A stretch of DNA of 47,374 nt from Alphaproteobacteria bacterium (GTDB lineage: Bacteria; Pseudomonadota; Alphaproteobacteria; Rhizobiales; Xanthobacteraceae). Every line of letters begins with the position of its first letter. Within the stretch, counting starts at the first letter, position 1. The position numbers were made by a program, and so were the translations under genes. Location: assembly GCA_021325315.1 (NCBI GenBank), contig JAJPHK010000030.1, positions 1 through 47,374 on the forward strand. Direction: 5' to 3'. The notes beneath the pieces are model-generated. The model searched no databases. It was not told the DNA's origin and saw only the letters and a list, made by a program, of their open reading frames with translations. Below are positions 1-6,959 of the stretch, in pieces.

Positions 1-183
1 CGCAAGGTCGAGAATATCGAGAAAACCGCGCCGCAAGTGGTGGCGACCGGCAATATCGGCTGCATGACGCAGATCGCGAGCGGCACCAAAATTCCCGTCG
101 TGCACACCGTCGAATTGCTCGATTGGGCGACCGGCGGGCCGATGCCGGAGACATTGCAAAGCGTGGGCTTTCGCCCGCATTAA
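1..183 (+). CDS. glcF: Glycolate oxidase iron-sulfur subunit, C-terminal end (partial)
   Basis: The window opens inside a gene; only the last 60 residues are present. The visible tail contains VVATGNIGCMTQIASG followed by a VxHTVELLDWA segment, which matches the end of the second CCG-type domain of GlcF, the Fe-S electron-transfer subunit of glycolate dehydrogenase (glycolate to glyoxylate at the membrane). The cysteine in NIGC is the conserved one of that domain. The downstream gene, 27 bp away, is malate synthase, which consumes glyoxylate, so the two probably form one transcription unit. The assignment rests on a short fragment and on context; another CCG-domain Fe-S oxidoreductase subunit is possible. 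Confidence 0.75.
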   Translation, partial: RKVENIEKTAPQVVATGNIGCMTQIASGTKIPVVHTVELLDWATGGPMPETLQSVGFRPH

Positions 184-210
184 CGAAGCCAAGCACCAAG
201 GGGGACAGGC

Positions 211-1962
211 ATGGCTAGAAAGAAGCGCCCGAAGGGCAAGCGGCAAACGGCGAAGAAGCCGAAACGCGCGGTAAAACGCGTGCGCAAGGCGGCGAAAAAA
301 TCGCCCGCGAAGAAACCCTCGATCAAAAAACCCGCGAAGAAAGCCGCCGCGAAAAAACCGGCCGCTAAAGCCGCGCCGCGCGCGAAGGGGGTCGCCGTTA
401 CCGGCGCGATGCGTCCGCGCTTTAACGAGATCATCACGCCCGCCGCGCTCGAATTTCTCGCCGGCCTCCATCGCAAGTTCGACAGGCGCCGCAAGGAGCT
501 CATGCAGCGTCGCGCCGACCGGCAGCATCGTTTCGATGCGGGCGAGCTTCCCGATTTCCTGCCGGACACGAAAGCGATCCGCGAGCAGGGATGGAAGATC
601 GGCCCGATACCGAAGGACCTCCTGGATCGCCGCGTCGAGATCACCGGACCTGTCGACCGCAAGATGGTCGTGAACGCGCTCAATTCAGGCGCGCAGGTCT
701 ACATGGCCGATTTCGAGGATGCCTGCTCGCCGAGTTGGGAAAATCTCATCGAAGGCCAGCTCAACCTGAAGGATCGCTGGGAGGGCAGGCTCGCCTTCAC
801 GGATCCGCAAACGAAGAAATCGTACAAGCTCAACGATAAGGTCGCGACGCTCGTCGTCCGTCCGCGCGGCTGGCATCTTACGGAAGATCATGTGACCGTC
901 GACGGCGAGCCGATCTCCGGCGCGCTTTTCGACTTCGGCCTCTATTTCTTCCATAACGTTCGGCGCCTCATCGGCGCCGATACGGGGCCGTATTTCTATA
1001 TCGCGAAAATCGAGAGTCATCTCGAGGCGCGGCTCTGGAACGACGTATTCGAATATGCCCAGAGCCAGTTCAAGCTGCCGACCGGCACGATCAAGGCAAC
1101 CGTCCTGATCGAAACGCTGCCGGCCGCCTTCGAGATGGACGAAATCCTCTACGAGATGCGCGACCATATTCTCGGCCTCAATGCCGGGCGCTGGGACTAC
1201 ATCTTCTCCTTCATCAAGCGGCTCGGGAAAAATCCGCGCTTCCTCACGCCCGACCGCTCGGTGATGACCATGGACAAGGCGTTTCTCGCGGCCTACGCGC
1301 AGCTCCTGATCCGTACCTGTCACCGCCGCGGCGCTTATGCCATGGGCGGCATGGCGGCGCAGATTCCGGTCAAGGGCAACGACAAGGCGAACGAGGAAGC
1401 CTTCAAAAAGGTCCGCGCCGACAAGGAACGTGAGGCCGGCTCCGGCAACGACGGCACCTGGGTTGCGCATCCCGACCTCGTGCCGGTGGCGGAAGAAGTC
1501 TTCAACCGCATGATGCCGCGGCCCAACCAGCTCGACGTCCTGCGCGAAGACGTCAAAAGCTCGCGCGACAAGCTCCTCGAAGTGCACGAGGGCGACCGTA
1601 CGGAAGAGGGGCTGCGTCTTAATATCCGCGTCGGCATCCAGTACATCGAAGCGTGGCTCAAGGGCCGCGGCGCGGTGCCGCTCTACAACCTGATGGAAGA
1701 CGCCGCGACCGCCGAGATCAGCCGCATGCAGGTCTGGCAGTGGCTCTATCACCGCGCAAAATTGAAGGACGGCCGCGAAGTGACGCCCGATCTCTTCGAA
1801 GAGATACTCGAAGACGAGATGAAGAAGCTTCGCGAGGCGCTTGGGCCCACGAATTTCGACACCGGCCGCTTCGAGGAGGCGATCGAGCTCTTCAAGGACA
1901 TGTCGCTGTCGATGGACGTCGAGGAGTTCCTGACGATTCCGGCCTACAGTCTCATAAAGTGA
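211..1962 (+). CDS. aceB: Malate synthase A with a lysine/alanine-rich N-terminal tail
   Basis: 583 residues. It condenses glyoxylate with acetyl-CoA to malate. The catalytic domain starts near residue 67 and carries hallmark motifs: VVRPRGWHL (active-site Arg), YFYIAKIESHLEARLW, and LMEDAATAEISR, which includes the catalytic Asp. Its length from residue 67 (about 517) fits family A, not the 720-residue MSG form. Unusually, residues 1-60 are a low-complexity cationic tail with 21 Lys and 7 Arg, no acidic residue, and repeated PAKK/KKPA units, like histone H1 or AlgP tails. The ATG at 211 follows GGGGGAC about 8 bp upstream, so the tail is probably translated. An internal ATG at 409 would give the tail-less enzyme but has a weaker ribosome site. 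It follows glcF directly, matching a glycolate/glyoxylate role. Confidence 0.9.
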   Translation: MARKKRPKGKRQTAKKPKRAVKRVRKAAKKSPAKKPSIKKPAKKAAAKKPAAKAAPRAKGVAVTGAMRPRFNEIITPAALEFLAGLHRKFDRRRKELMQRRADRQHRFDAGELPDFLPDTKAIREQGWKIGPIPKDLLDRRVEITGPVDRKMVVNALNSGAQVYMADFEDACSPSWENLIEGQLNLKDRWEGRLAFTDPQTKKSYKLNDKVATLVVRPRGWHLTEDHVTVDGEPISGALFDFGLYFFHNVRRLIGADTGPYFYIAKIESHLEARLWNDVFEYAQSQFKLPTGTIKATVLIETLPAAFEMDEILYEMRDHILGLNAGRWDYIFSFIKRLGKNPRFLTPDRSVMTMDKAFLAAYAQLLIRTCHRRGAYAMGGMAAQIPVKGNDKANEEAFKKVRADKEREAGSGNDGTWVAHPDLVPVAEEVFNRMMPRPNQLDVLREDVKSSRDKLLEVHEGDRTEEGLRLNIRVGIQYIEAWLKGRGAVPLYNLMEDAATAEISRMQVWQWLYHRAKLKDGREVTPDLFEEILEDEMKKLREALGPTNFDTGRFEEAIELFKDMSLSMDVEEFLTIPAYSLIK

Positions 1963-1965
1963 CAC

Positions 1966-2091
1966 TCGTCATGGCCGGGCTTGTCCCGGCCATCCACGCC
2001 TTAACTGAATCACTGCAAAGACGTGGATGCCCGGCACAAGAGTCTACCCTTGGGCCGGCCGAAGGCCGGACCCGAGGGCCGGGCATGACAG
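1966..2091. repeat. Dispersed intergenic palindromic repeat, copy 1
   Basis: It begins with GTCATGGCCGGGCTTGTCCC and ends with GGCCGGGCATGAC. Internally CATCCACG and CGTGGATG are complementary, so the element can fold into a long hairpin. An extra nested hairpin at about 2046-2077 (two GGCCGG-type arms around GAA) is absent from the second copy at 25554-25642. Elements of this type are scattered in intergenic spaces of Nitrobacteraceae and relatives. Here it sits between convergent malate synthase and L,D-transpeptidase genes. Confidence 0.8.
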
Positions 2092-2106
2092 GAAGAGCGA
2101 TCAAAT

Positions 2107-2139
2107 AAAAACGGGACCGCCTCGCCCCAGGCGGCCCCG
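2107..2139 (-). terminator. Rho-independent terminator of the L,D-transpeptidase gene
   Basis: Read on the minus strand, an 11-bp stem with one G-U pair (arms 2129-2139 and 2112-2122) and a 6-base loop is followed by a run of five T (2107-2111). It lies 20 bp past the stop codon of the L,D-transpeptidase gene. Confidence 0.75.
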
Positions 2140-2158
2140 CTCTCGCTCCCCGGAATAA

Positions 2159-3010
2159 TCAGATCACGATCACTTTGGTGCCGACCTTCACCTTCTCGTA
2201 GAGGTCGATCACGTCCTCGTTCCGCATGCGGATGCAGCCGGACGATACCGCGGTACCGATCGTCTCCGGCTCGTTCGAGCCATGGATGCGGTAAAGCGTC
2301 GAGCCGAGATACATCGCGCGCGCGCCCAAGGGGTTCGCCGGGCCTCCGGGCATGTATTCCGGAAGATCCGGACGGCGGGCGAGCATTTCTTTCGGCGGAC
2401 GCCAGTCCGGCCATTCTTTCATTGCCGTGATCGACTTCACACCCGCCCATTCGAAACCGGGGCGGCCGACGCCGATGCCATAGCGGATCGCCTTGCCGTC
2501 TTCCTGCACGAGATAGAGGAAGCGGTTCGGCGTATCGATGATGATCGTGCCCGGCTTCTCGTGCGTCGGATATTCGACGACCTGTTTCAGATATTTCGGA
2601 TTGAAACTGCCGCGGCGCGGCTGCTCGTACGGATTGCCGGGCAAGCTGCTCATCCGGCCGTAACGGTCGCGCGACATGTCTTCCCACGGCCGTTGCGCGG
2701 ATGATCGCGGAAGCTCTCCGCGCTGCGCACCGCCGAACAGAAACTCGATGAAGCCGCCCCCCATCGAGCCGGGGCGCATGGCGTTCGGACGGTTATCCGC
2801 GAAATCGGAACGCTCTTCGTATTGCTGTCTGCGCTCGGAGCGTGCGCGCCGCGTTTTTTTTGTGGAGGCGGTTCCGGTGATCTCCGGATCGAACGCGGCT
2901 TCCGCCGTCTGCGGCTGAACGGCGACAAGCTGCTCGTCGCGTGGCGCGTTCAACGGATCCGCTAAAGCGGGCGTGCAGATAAAAAGAGACAGGAGAAGCA
3001 ATTTACGCAT
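2159..3010 (-). CDS. L,D-transpeptidase (YkuD domain), exported
   Basis: 283 residues from the ATG at 3010. Residues 1-16 are a signal peptide (MRKLLLLSLFICTPALA then DP). The C-terminal half is a YkuD catalytic domain: YRIHGSNEPETIG followed by SSGCIRMRNEDV gives the HxxS/SGCIR signature, with the catalytic Cys in SGCIRM. Such enzymes make 3-3 peptidoglycan cross-links or anchor proteins to peptidoglycan in the periplasm. The middle (about residues 60-130) is a basic, Ser/Arg-rich linker without recognised domain. A TTG at 3028 would extend the N-terminus by 6 residues in frame but spoils the signal peptide. It is transcribed alone and ends at a good terminator. Confidence 0.88.
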   Translation of the reverse strand: MRKLLLLSLFICTPALADPLNAPRDEQLVAVQPQTAEAAFDPEITGTASTKKTRRARSERRQQYEERSDFADNRPNAMRPGSMGGGFIEFLFGGAQRGELPRSSAQRPWEDMSRDRYGRMSSLPGNPYEQPRRGSFNPKYLKQVVEYPTHEKPGTIIIDTPNRFLYLVQEDGKAIRYGIGVGRPGFEWAGVKSITAMKEWPDWRPPKEMLARRPDLPEYMPGGPANPLGARAMYLGSTLYRIHGSNEPETIGTAVSSGCIRMRNEDVIDLYEKVKVGTKVIVI

Positions 3011-3147
3011 CGACGTACTCGCGACCAATCGCCGAAAGGATTGCTTATCCCTAACCGGACCTTGCCAATGAGCGGTAAATGACGGCCGCCCGGCGCGCGA
3101 AAGTTGGGCTTTCAGGCCTCAAGTCTGTGGGTATGGTTGACGAAAGG

Positions 3148-4329
3148 TTACGGCCGCCGGATCGCGAGAAAACAGCCGAGCGCCGCGAGCGCGAAGAGGC
3201 CGATCGCGCCGATCGCCGCGCGGTCGGAGAACTGCTCCGCCACGAAGGCAAGCGCGATCGGCCCGAACGCCTGCATGAGGAGCACCGGAGCCGCGATCTT
3301 CCCCATCAACCGTCCGTAGCCCGACGGGCCGAAAAGCGCGAGCGGCACCGTGCCGCGGGCGATCGTCATCAGCCCGTTCGCCATGCCGAACAGAATGGCG
3401 AAAGCGCCCGCGAAAATCGCCGACACGCCGAGAAACAAAAGAACCGCGCAGGCAAAAATCAGAAGCCCGATCGCCCCGCAGGCTATCACCAAGGGATGCC
3501 GGTTGCGCGCGAAGGTAAATTCAAGAAACCGTGCGGTGACTTGCGACGGTCCGAACAGCGCGCCGATGGTGACCACGGTCGCGGGTGCAATTCCGGCGCG
3601 GTCGAAGATCGCAAGCATATGCGCCGAAAGCGCCGACGGAATGAACATATAAAGCGCAAAGGCGCAGGCAACGAGAACAAACGGCAATCCTTTTGCCGGC
3701 AGATGCCTTGTTTTTGGTCCTTCCTGCTTAGGCTGCGGCAGCGCCGCCGCATGCTCGCGAGGAAGAGCGAAAGCCAGGAGCGGGGCGGCGACCAGCGCGA
3801 GCAGCCCCGCATAAACCTGGTACGTTCCCTGCCAGCCGATTTTTTCGATTAGGAGATGTGTGATCGGCCAGCTCACGGTCGAAGCGAAGCCGCCGATGAA
3901 GGTTAAAAGCGTGATCGCGCTTCGCGCGCTTGAACCGAAAATCCGCGCAAGTGTCGAGAAAGCCGGGTCGTACAGCGCGCCCGCCATGGCAAAGCCGAGC
4001 AGAATCCAGACCGCGAAATAAGCGGCGATATTCGTGGCGTAGCCGATCGCAACTAGCGCAATCGCTCCCGCGAGAAAACCAGCCGGCATCACCCGATGCC
4101 CGCCGAAGCAATCGATCCATCTCCCGACAAAAGGCGAGGCGAGCCCGGCGGCCAGGAGCCCGACCGAAAAACCGGCCATCGAAAGCGTGAGCGACCAGCC
4201 GCGAGCCTCCGCGATCAACGGAACGACCAAAACCGGTGTGTAGTAGATCGCACCCCAGGAAAGGATCTGGGCGAGGCCCAGGATCGGAATGGCCCGCCAG
4301 CGGCTCTTGAGCGCCTTGGGAATCTTCAT
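3148..4329 (-). CDS. MFS transporter
   Basis: 393 residues with about 12 hydrophobic segments; the first is around residues 13-35 (LGLAQILSWGAIYYTPVL). It is a major facilitator superfamily permease in the inner membrane; the MFS loop 2-3 signature is recognisable as FVGRWIDCFGGHRVMP. The opening GLAQILSWGAIYY segment is typical of proteobacterial MFS proteins of unknown substrate. The ATG at 4329 is chosen because AGGGAG lies 4-9 bp upstream on the minus strand; an upstream in-frame start at 4413 would add 28 unlikely residues overlapping the divergent promoter region. Substrate unknown. It sits divergently from the extensin-like gene. Confidence 0.85.
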   Translation of the reverse strand: MKIPKALKSRWRAIPILGLAQILSWGAIYYTPVLVVPLIAEARGWSLTLSMAGFSVGLLAAGLASPFVGRWIDCFGGHRVMPAGFLAGAIALVAIGYATNIAAYFAVWILLGFAMAGALYDPAFSTLARIFGSSARSAITLLTFIGGFASTVSWPITHLLIEKIGWQGTYQVYAGLLALVAAPLLAFALPREHAAALPQPKQEGPKTRHLPAKGLPFVLVACAFALYMFIPSALSAHMLAIFDRAGIAPATVVTIGALFGPSQVTARFLEFTFARNRHPLVIACGAIGLLIFACAVLLFLGVSAIFAGAFAILFGMANGLMTIARGTVPLALFGPSGYGRLMGKIAAPVLLMQAFGPIALAFVAEQFSDRAAIGAIGLFALAALGCFLAIRRP

Positions 4330-4370
4330 TGCTCCCTTGTATCGCAAGGATTCGTATCGTTGACCATCCG

Positions 4371-4403
4371 TTAACGAGCTTCGTTGAATTCGTCTTAACG
4401 AGC
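4371..4403. promoter_or_regulatory. 9-bp direct repeat TTAACGAGC in a divergent promoter region
   Basis: TTAACGAGC occurs at 4371-4379 and again at 4395-4403, 24 bp apart start to start. The first copy also belongs to an inverted pair AACGA-N3-TCGTT (4373-4385). The location between the divergently transcribed MFS and extensin-like genes suggests an operator, but no regulator is identified. Confidence 0.3.
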
Positions 4404-4425
4404 GGCATCGCATTTTTCGCGCGTC

Positions 4426-5709
4426 ATGCCGCGCGGAAATGGTTTGTATCGCGTCGTCCCGCTGGCCGCCTTGATCGCCTCCCTGGCGCTCTCAAGCTGC
4501 CGGGTGTTCGACTATGAGCAGCGCGAGCCTTGGCGCACTGAGGCCGAGGAAAAGTGCCTCGCCGAGAAGATCGTGCAGCCCACCGCTTACACGGAGCCGG
4601 AATCGTCGATCGACGGGCCGGGCACCTGCGGCATGGTGCATCCGTTCAAGGTGGCGGCCATGGACGGCGGCATGGTGGAAGTTTCGCCTAAGGCGACGCT
4701 CGCTTGCCCCATCATCGGCGAGGTGGATCGATGGATCGCGCAATCGGTGCAACCCGCGGCGATGACCTGGTTCGGCGAGCCCGTGGTCGAGATCAAGCAG
4801 ATTTCCGCCTATTCCTGCCGCGGCATGAACGGCCAGCCTGGCGCACATATTTCCGAGCACGCTTTCGGCAACGCGCTCGACGTCGCCGCCTTCAAGCTGC
4901 AGAGCGGCCGTGAGATCGTCATCAAGAATGGGTGGAAGAACGGCGCGTATGAAGAGCGCGGCTTTCTACGCGATATTCTGGATGACGCCTGCCAGCGTTT
5001 CACGACGGTGCTCGGGCCGGGCTCGAACGTCTTCCACTACGATCACTTTCATCTCGATCTCTCGCGCCGCGCTTCAGGAAACACCTATTGCAAGCCGCAG
5101 GTCGCGCGGCTCACGCCGCCCAATCGCGTCTATGCACGCGGCCCGGCGCCGCGCGCTTCGCAGGTCGCGCAGGCGCCGATCTACGGTCCGTCTGTGAACG
5201 AGCCGCAGCGGCGCTACAACGATCTGCCGCTCGGCGGCCGCCCGCCGGAATACGCGCCGCGGCAGGCCGCGCCTTCCTATCCGCCTTATTCGCAAGCGGG
5301 CGGCCAGCCGGTGGATTTGCATCCGCAGCCTTCCTATGGGGCGAATCCGCCGATGCAAGCCGCGCCCGCTTACGCGCCTCCGCCGCAACGGCCTTATTAC
5401 CCCGCGCCCGATCCGTATCGGCCGCTGCCGCCGCGCAATGTCGGCGCGAAGCTCGGTAAGGACGAAATCGTGACCGGCAGTATCGGCAAGTCGAGCGAGA
5501 AAAAAACGAGCGAGAAAAAGAAAACGGAAAAAACCCTCGGGAAAAAACGCGAGTCACGTTCCACGCAGACTGCACAAACGCCGCCTCCAGCAGTGAAACC
5601 GGTGGCGAACGCGGATCTTTTCTCCCCGGTGCCGATCGCATCGCAAAAGCCGGTACCGAGCGCGCAATCCGTGGGCGAAGCGACGCTGAGAGCGCTGAAG
5701 GTTAATTAG
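4426..5709 (+). CDS. Extensin-like (M15-type) lipoprotein with Pro-rich and Lys-rich tail
   Basis: 427 residues. A lipoprotein signal ends in LALSSC with the lipid-carrying Cys at residue 25. Residues about 40-215 form the extensin-like C-terminal domain family, related to VanY/M15 metallopeptidases: SEHAFGNALD (H145, D152) and YDHFHLD (H207, H209) provide the expected zinc ligands. The family probably acts on peptidoglycan peptides in the periplasm. From residue 220 the chain becomes Pro/Ala/Tyr-rich, then Lys-rich near 350-375 (several SEKK units), a likely wall-contacting or disordered extension. Start at 4426 is ATG without a clear ribosome site but gives a correct signal peptide. Nearby L,D-transpeptidase fits a cell-wall theme. 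Enzyme activity is inferred only. Confidence 0.82.
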   Translation: MPRGNGLYRVVPLAALIASLALSSCRVFDYEQREPWRTEAEEKCLAEKIVQPTAYTEPESSIDGPGTCGMVHPFKVAAMDGGMVEVSPKATLACPIIGEVDRWIAQSVQPAAMTWFGEPVVEIKQISAYSCRGMNGQPGAHISEHAFGNALDVAAFKLQSGREIVIKNGWKNGAYEERGFLRDILDDACQRFTTVLGPGSNVFHYDHFHLDLSRRASGNTYCKPQVARLTPPNRVYARGPAPRASQVAQAPIYGPSVNEPQRRYNDLPLGGRPPEYAPRQAAPSYPPYSQAGGQPVDLHPQPSYGANPPMQAAPAYAPPPQRPYYPAPDPYRPLPPRNVGAKLGKDEIVTGSIGKSSEKKTSEKKKTEKTLGKKRESRSTQTAQTPPPAVKPVANADLFSPVPIASQKPVPSAQSVGEATLRALKVN

Positions 5710-5737
5710 TTCATGCCTACCAAAAAACTGGTTTAAA

Positions 5738-5762
5738 GGAACTAACTGAGCGGTTGTGCGTT
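5738..5762 (+). promoter_or_regulatory. Sigma-EcfG-type (general stress response) promoter
   Basis: GGAAC at 5738-5742, exactly 16 bases, then CGTT at 5759-5762. This matches the alphaproteobacterial EcfG consensus GGAAC-N16/17-CGTT in full. Transcription would begin around 5770, about 30 bases before the ATG of the LuxR/PAS gene, which has a strong AGGAGG site. It is the only full match I noticed in an intergenic region of this window. Confidence 0.7.
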
Positions 5763-5799
5763 ACTTGAACAACCTCCGCCCTGAATAGGAGGACGTTCA

Positions 5800-6447
5800 A
5801 TGGATGAGTTCAACCGAACAATCGACGACCGACTCGATAAAGCATTGTCGGCGATCCCGAATGGTCTCGTCGTAGTGGACGGCGCGGGTCAGATCATTTG
5901 GATTGATGAAGCCACGCGTAGGAGCGTAAATGGCGGTCTTGAACGGCTAGCGGCGCTGCCGCAAGACGGCGAACCGGCATTCCGCTGTACGCTGTCGACC
6001 GTCGACGTCGAGCTCAACGGTAAAAATAAAACCGTATGCGTGCTGCGGGAGATCTCTGATCAGCCCGATACGACGCGCGACATTGTTGCGGCGATCGAGG
6101 CAATCATGTCCGACAGCGGATGGTTCGCCCAGGCGATCATCGAAAAAGTTCGAGCTTGGCGCCAGTCTCGGCAGCCGAGCAAACCGGCGGTCGAACTTAA
6201 CGTGCTGACCGATCGAGAGCGAGAAATATTAGCGCTGATTTGCGAAGGGCGGAGCGATGCCGAGATGAGCAAAATGCTTGGTCTTTCGCAGAACACCATC
6301 CGTAACCATGTCGCTTCGCTGTACCGGAAAATCGGAGTCAACCGGAGAAGCGCGGCCATCATCTGGGCGCGCGAGCGAGCGATCACGCGCTACGAATTTA
6401 ATGTAGCCAAAAGCCGTCACGCGATCCGTGATCGGCATCGTAGCTGA
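5800..6447 (+). CDS. PAS domain LuxR-family transcriptional regulator
   Basis: 215 residues. Residues about 12-95 look like a PAS sensor fold (IPNGLVVVDGAGQIIWIDEATRR opening); residues about 138-203 are a LuxR/GerE helix-turn-helix: VLTDREREILALICEG, then MSKMLGLSQNTIRNHVASLYRK. There is no receiver domain, so regulation is presumably by a ligand or protein contact with the PAS domain. The start is an ATG 7 bp after AGGAGG (5787-5792), downstream of the sigma-EcfG promoter. It lies immediately upstream of kaiB-kaiC-histidine kinase on the same strand and is the only DNA-binding protein in the module, so I infer it is the module's output or its own regulator. Targets are unknown. Confidence 0.85.
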   Translation: MDEFNRTIDDRLDKALSAIPNGLVVVDGAGQIIWIDEATRRSVNGGLERLAALPQDGEPAFRCTLSTVDVELNGKNKTVCVLREISDQPDTTRDIVAAIEAIMSDSGWFAQAIIEKVRAWRQSRQPSKPAVELNVLTDREREILALICEGRSDAEMSKMLGLSQNTIRNHVASLYRKIGVNRRSAAIIWARERAITRYEFNVAKSRHAIRDRHRS

Positions 6448-6449
6448 CA

Positions 6450-6494
6450 TTACTAGTAGCGTTGGTAGAATTCCGCTTACTAGTAGGTTTGGTA
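6450..6494. promoter_or_regulatory. Paired 18-bp direct repeats with palindromic core between the LuxR gene and kaiB
   Basis: Two 18-base copies, 6450-6467 and 6477-6494, share 16 of 18 positions (TTACTAGTAGCGTTGGTA against TTACTAGTAGGTTTGGTA). The starts are 27 bp apart and each contains the 8-bp palindrome TACTAGTA. They begin three bases after the LuxR/PAS stop codon, within the 227-bp spacer before kaiB. This looks like an operator for a dimeric helix-turn-helix protein, the adjacent LuxR regulator being the obvious candidate. No further clear promoter is seen in the spacer. Confidence 0.45.
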
Positions 6495-6674
6495 ATTATC
6501 GCTCTCTTGCAGAACAAAATTTAGTGGTGTCTCTTCGCGATTAAGCTGCGGGCATCCGAATGAGACTGCTACTGCTCCAGAGACGAAACGTCCTCGATCA
6601 TTCTCGCACTTGAGATGTTGCGCCTCGCTTCATCGAGATGGACACGGCGCACGCGATAAAAGGCGGTTATCGAA

Positions 6675-6959
6675 GTGAACGCCCCCCTGCTGCGACTGTA
6701 CATTGCGGGAAAATCCCTGTCTTCGCAACGCGCTGAGCAGAACCTCGACAAAATTCGCAGCTTAGTCGCGGCGCATTTCACCTTTGAAATCGTGGACGTA
6801 TTGGAGCGACCGGAGCTGGCGGAAAAAGCCGGCATTCTGGCTACTCCGACATTGGCATACGAACACACCGAACGCCCGCGCCGGATCGTCGGGGACATTA
6901 GCGACATTAAAAAAATTCTCGAATTTCTCGGTATTGAGGGCAAGGAGGAAATGCAATGA
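6675..6959 (+). CDS. kaiB: KaiB circadian-clock-type protein
   Basis: 94 residues, the usual KaiB length. The thioredoxin-like KaiB signature is clear: LRLYIAGKSLSSQRA at the N-terminus, FEIVDVLERPELAE in the middle, ILATPTLAYE, and RIVGDISD near the end. In cyanobacteria KaiB switches fold to bind the KaiC CI ring and reset its phosphorylation. I chose the GTG at 6675 because it places the conserved LxLYIAG strand at the right distance; a GGCGG sequence about 10 bp upstream is a modest ribosome site. Its stop overlaps the kaiC start by 4 bp (ATGA), so the two are translationally coupled. No kaiA is present in the window. Confidence 0.95.
   Translation: MNAPLLRLYIAGKSLSSQRAEQNLDKIRSLVAAHFTFEIVDVLERPELAEKAGILATPTLAYEHTERPRRIVGDISDIKKILEFLGIEGKEEMQ

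Noticed and set aside
685-1965. 426-residue minus-strand open frame opposite malate synthase
   Set aside because: It is a GC-rich antisense shadow. The plus-strand frame has unmistakable malate synthase motifs and a ribosome site, while the antisense translation shows no recognisable domain.
3079-3852. 257-residue plus-strand frame opposite the MFS gene
   Set aside because: Arg/Glu-rich low-complexity translation typical of an antisense frame; the minus strand encodes a clear 12-helix transporter.
5706-5745. 7-bp inverted repeat TTAGTTC...GAACTAA around the extensin-like stop codon
   Set aside because: The arms are 26 bp apart, AT-rich and overlap the sigma-EcfG -35 element; without a T run or known regulator it is most simply chance.
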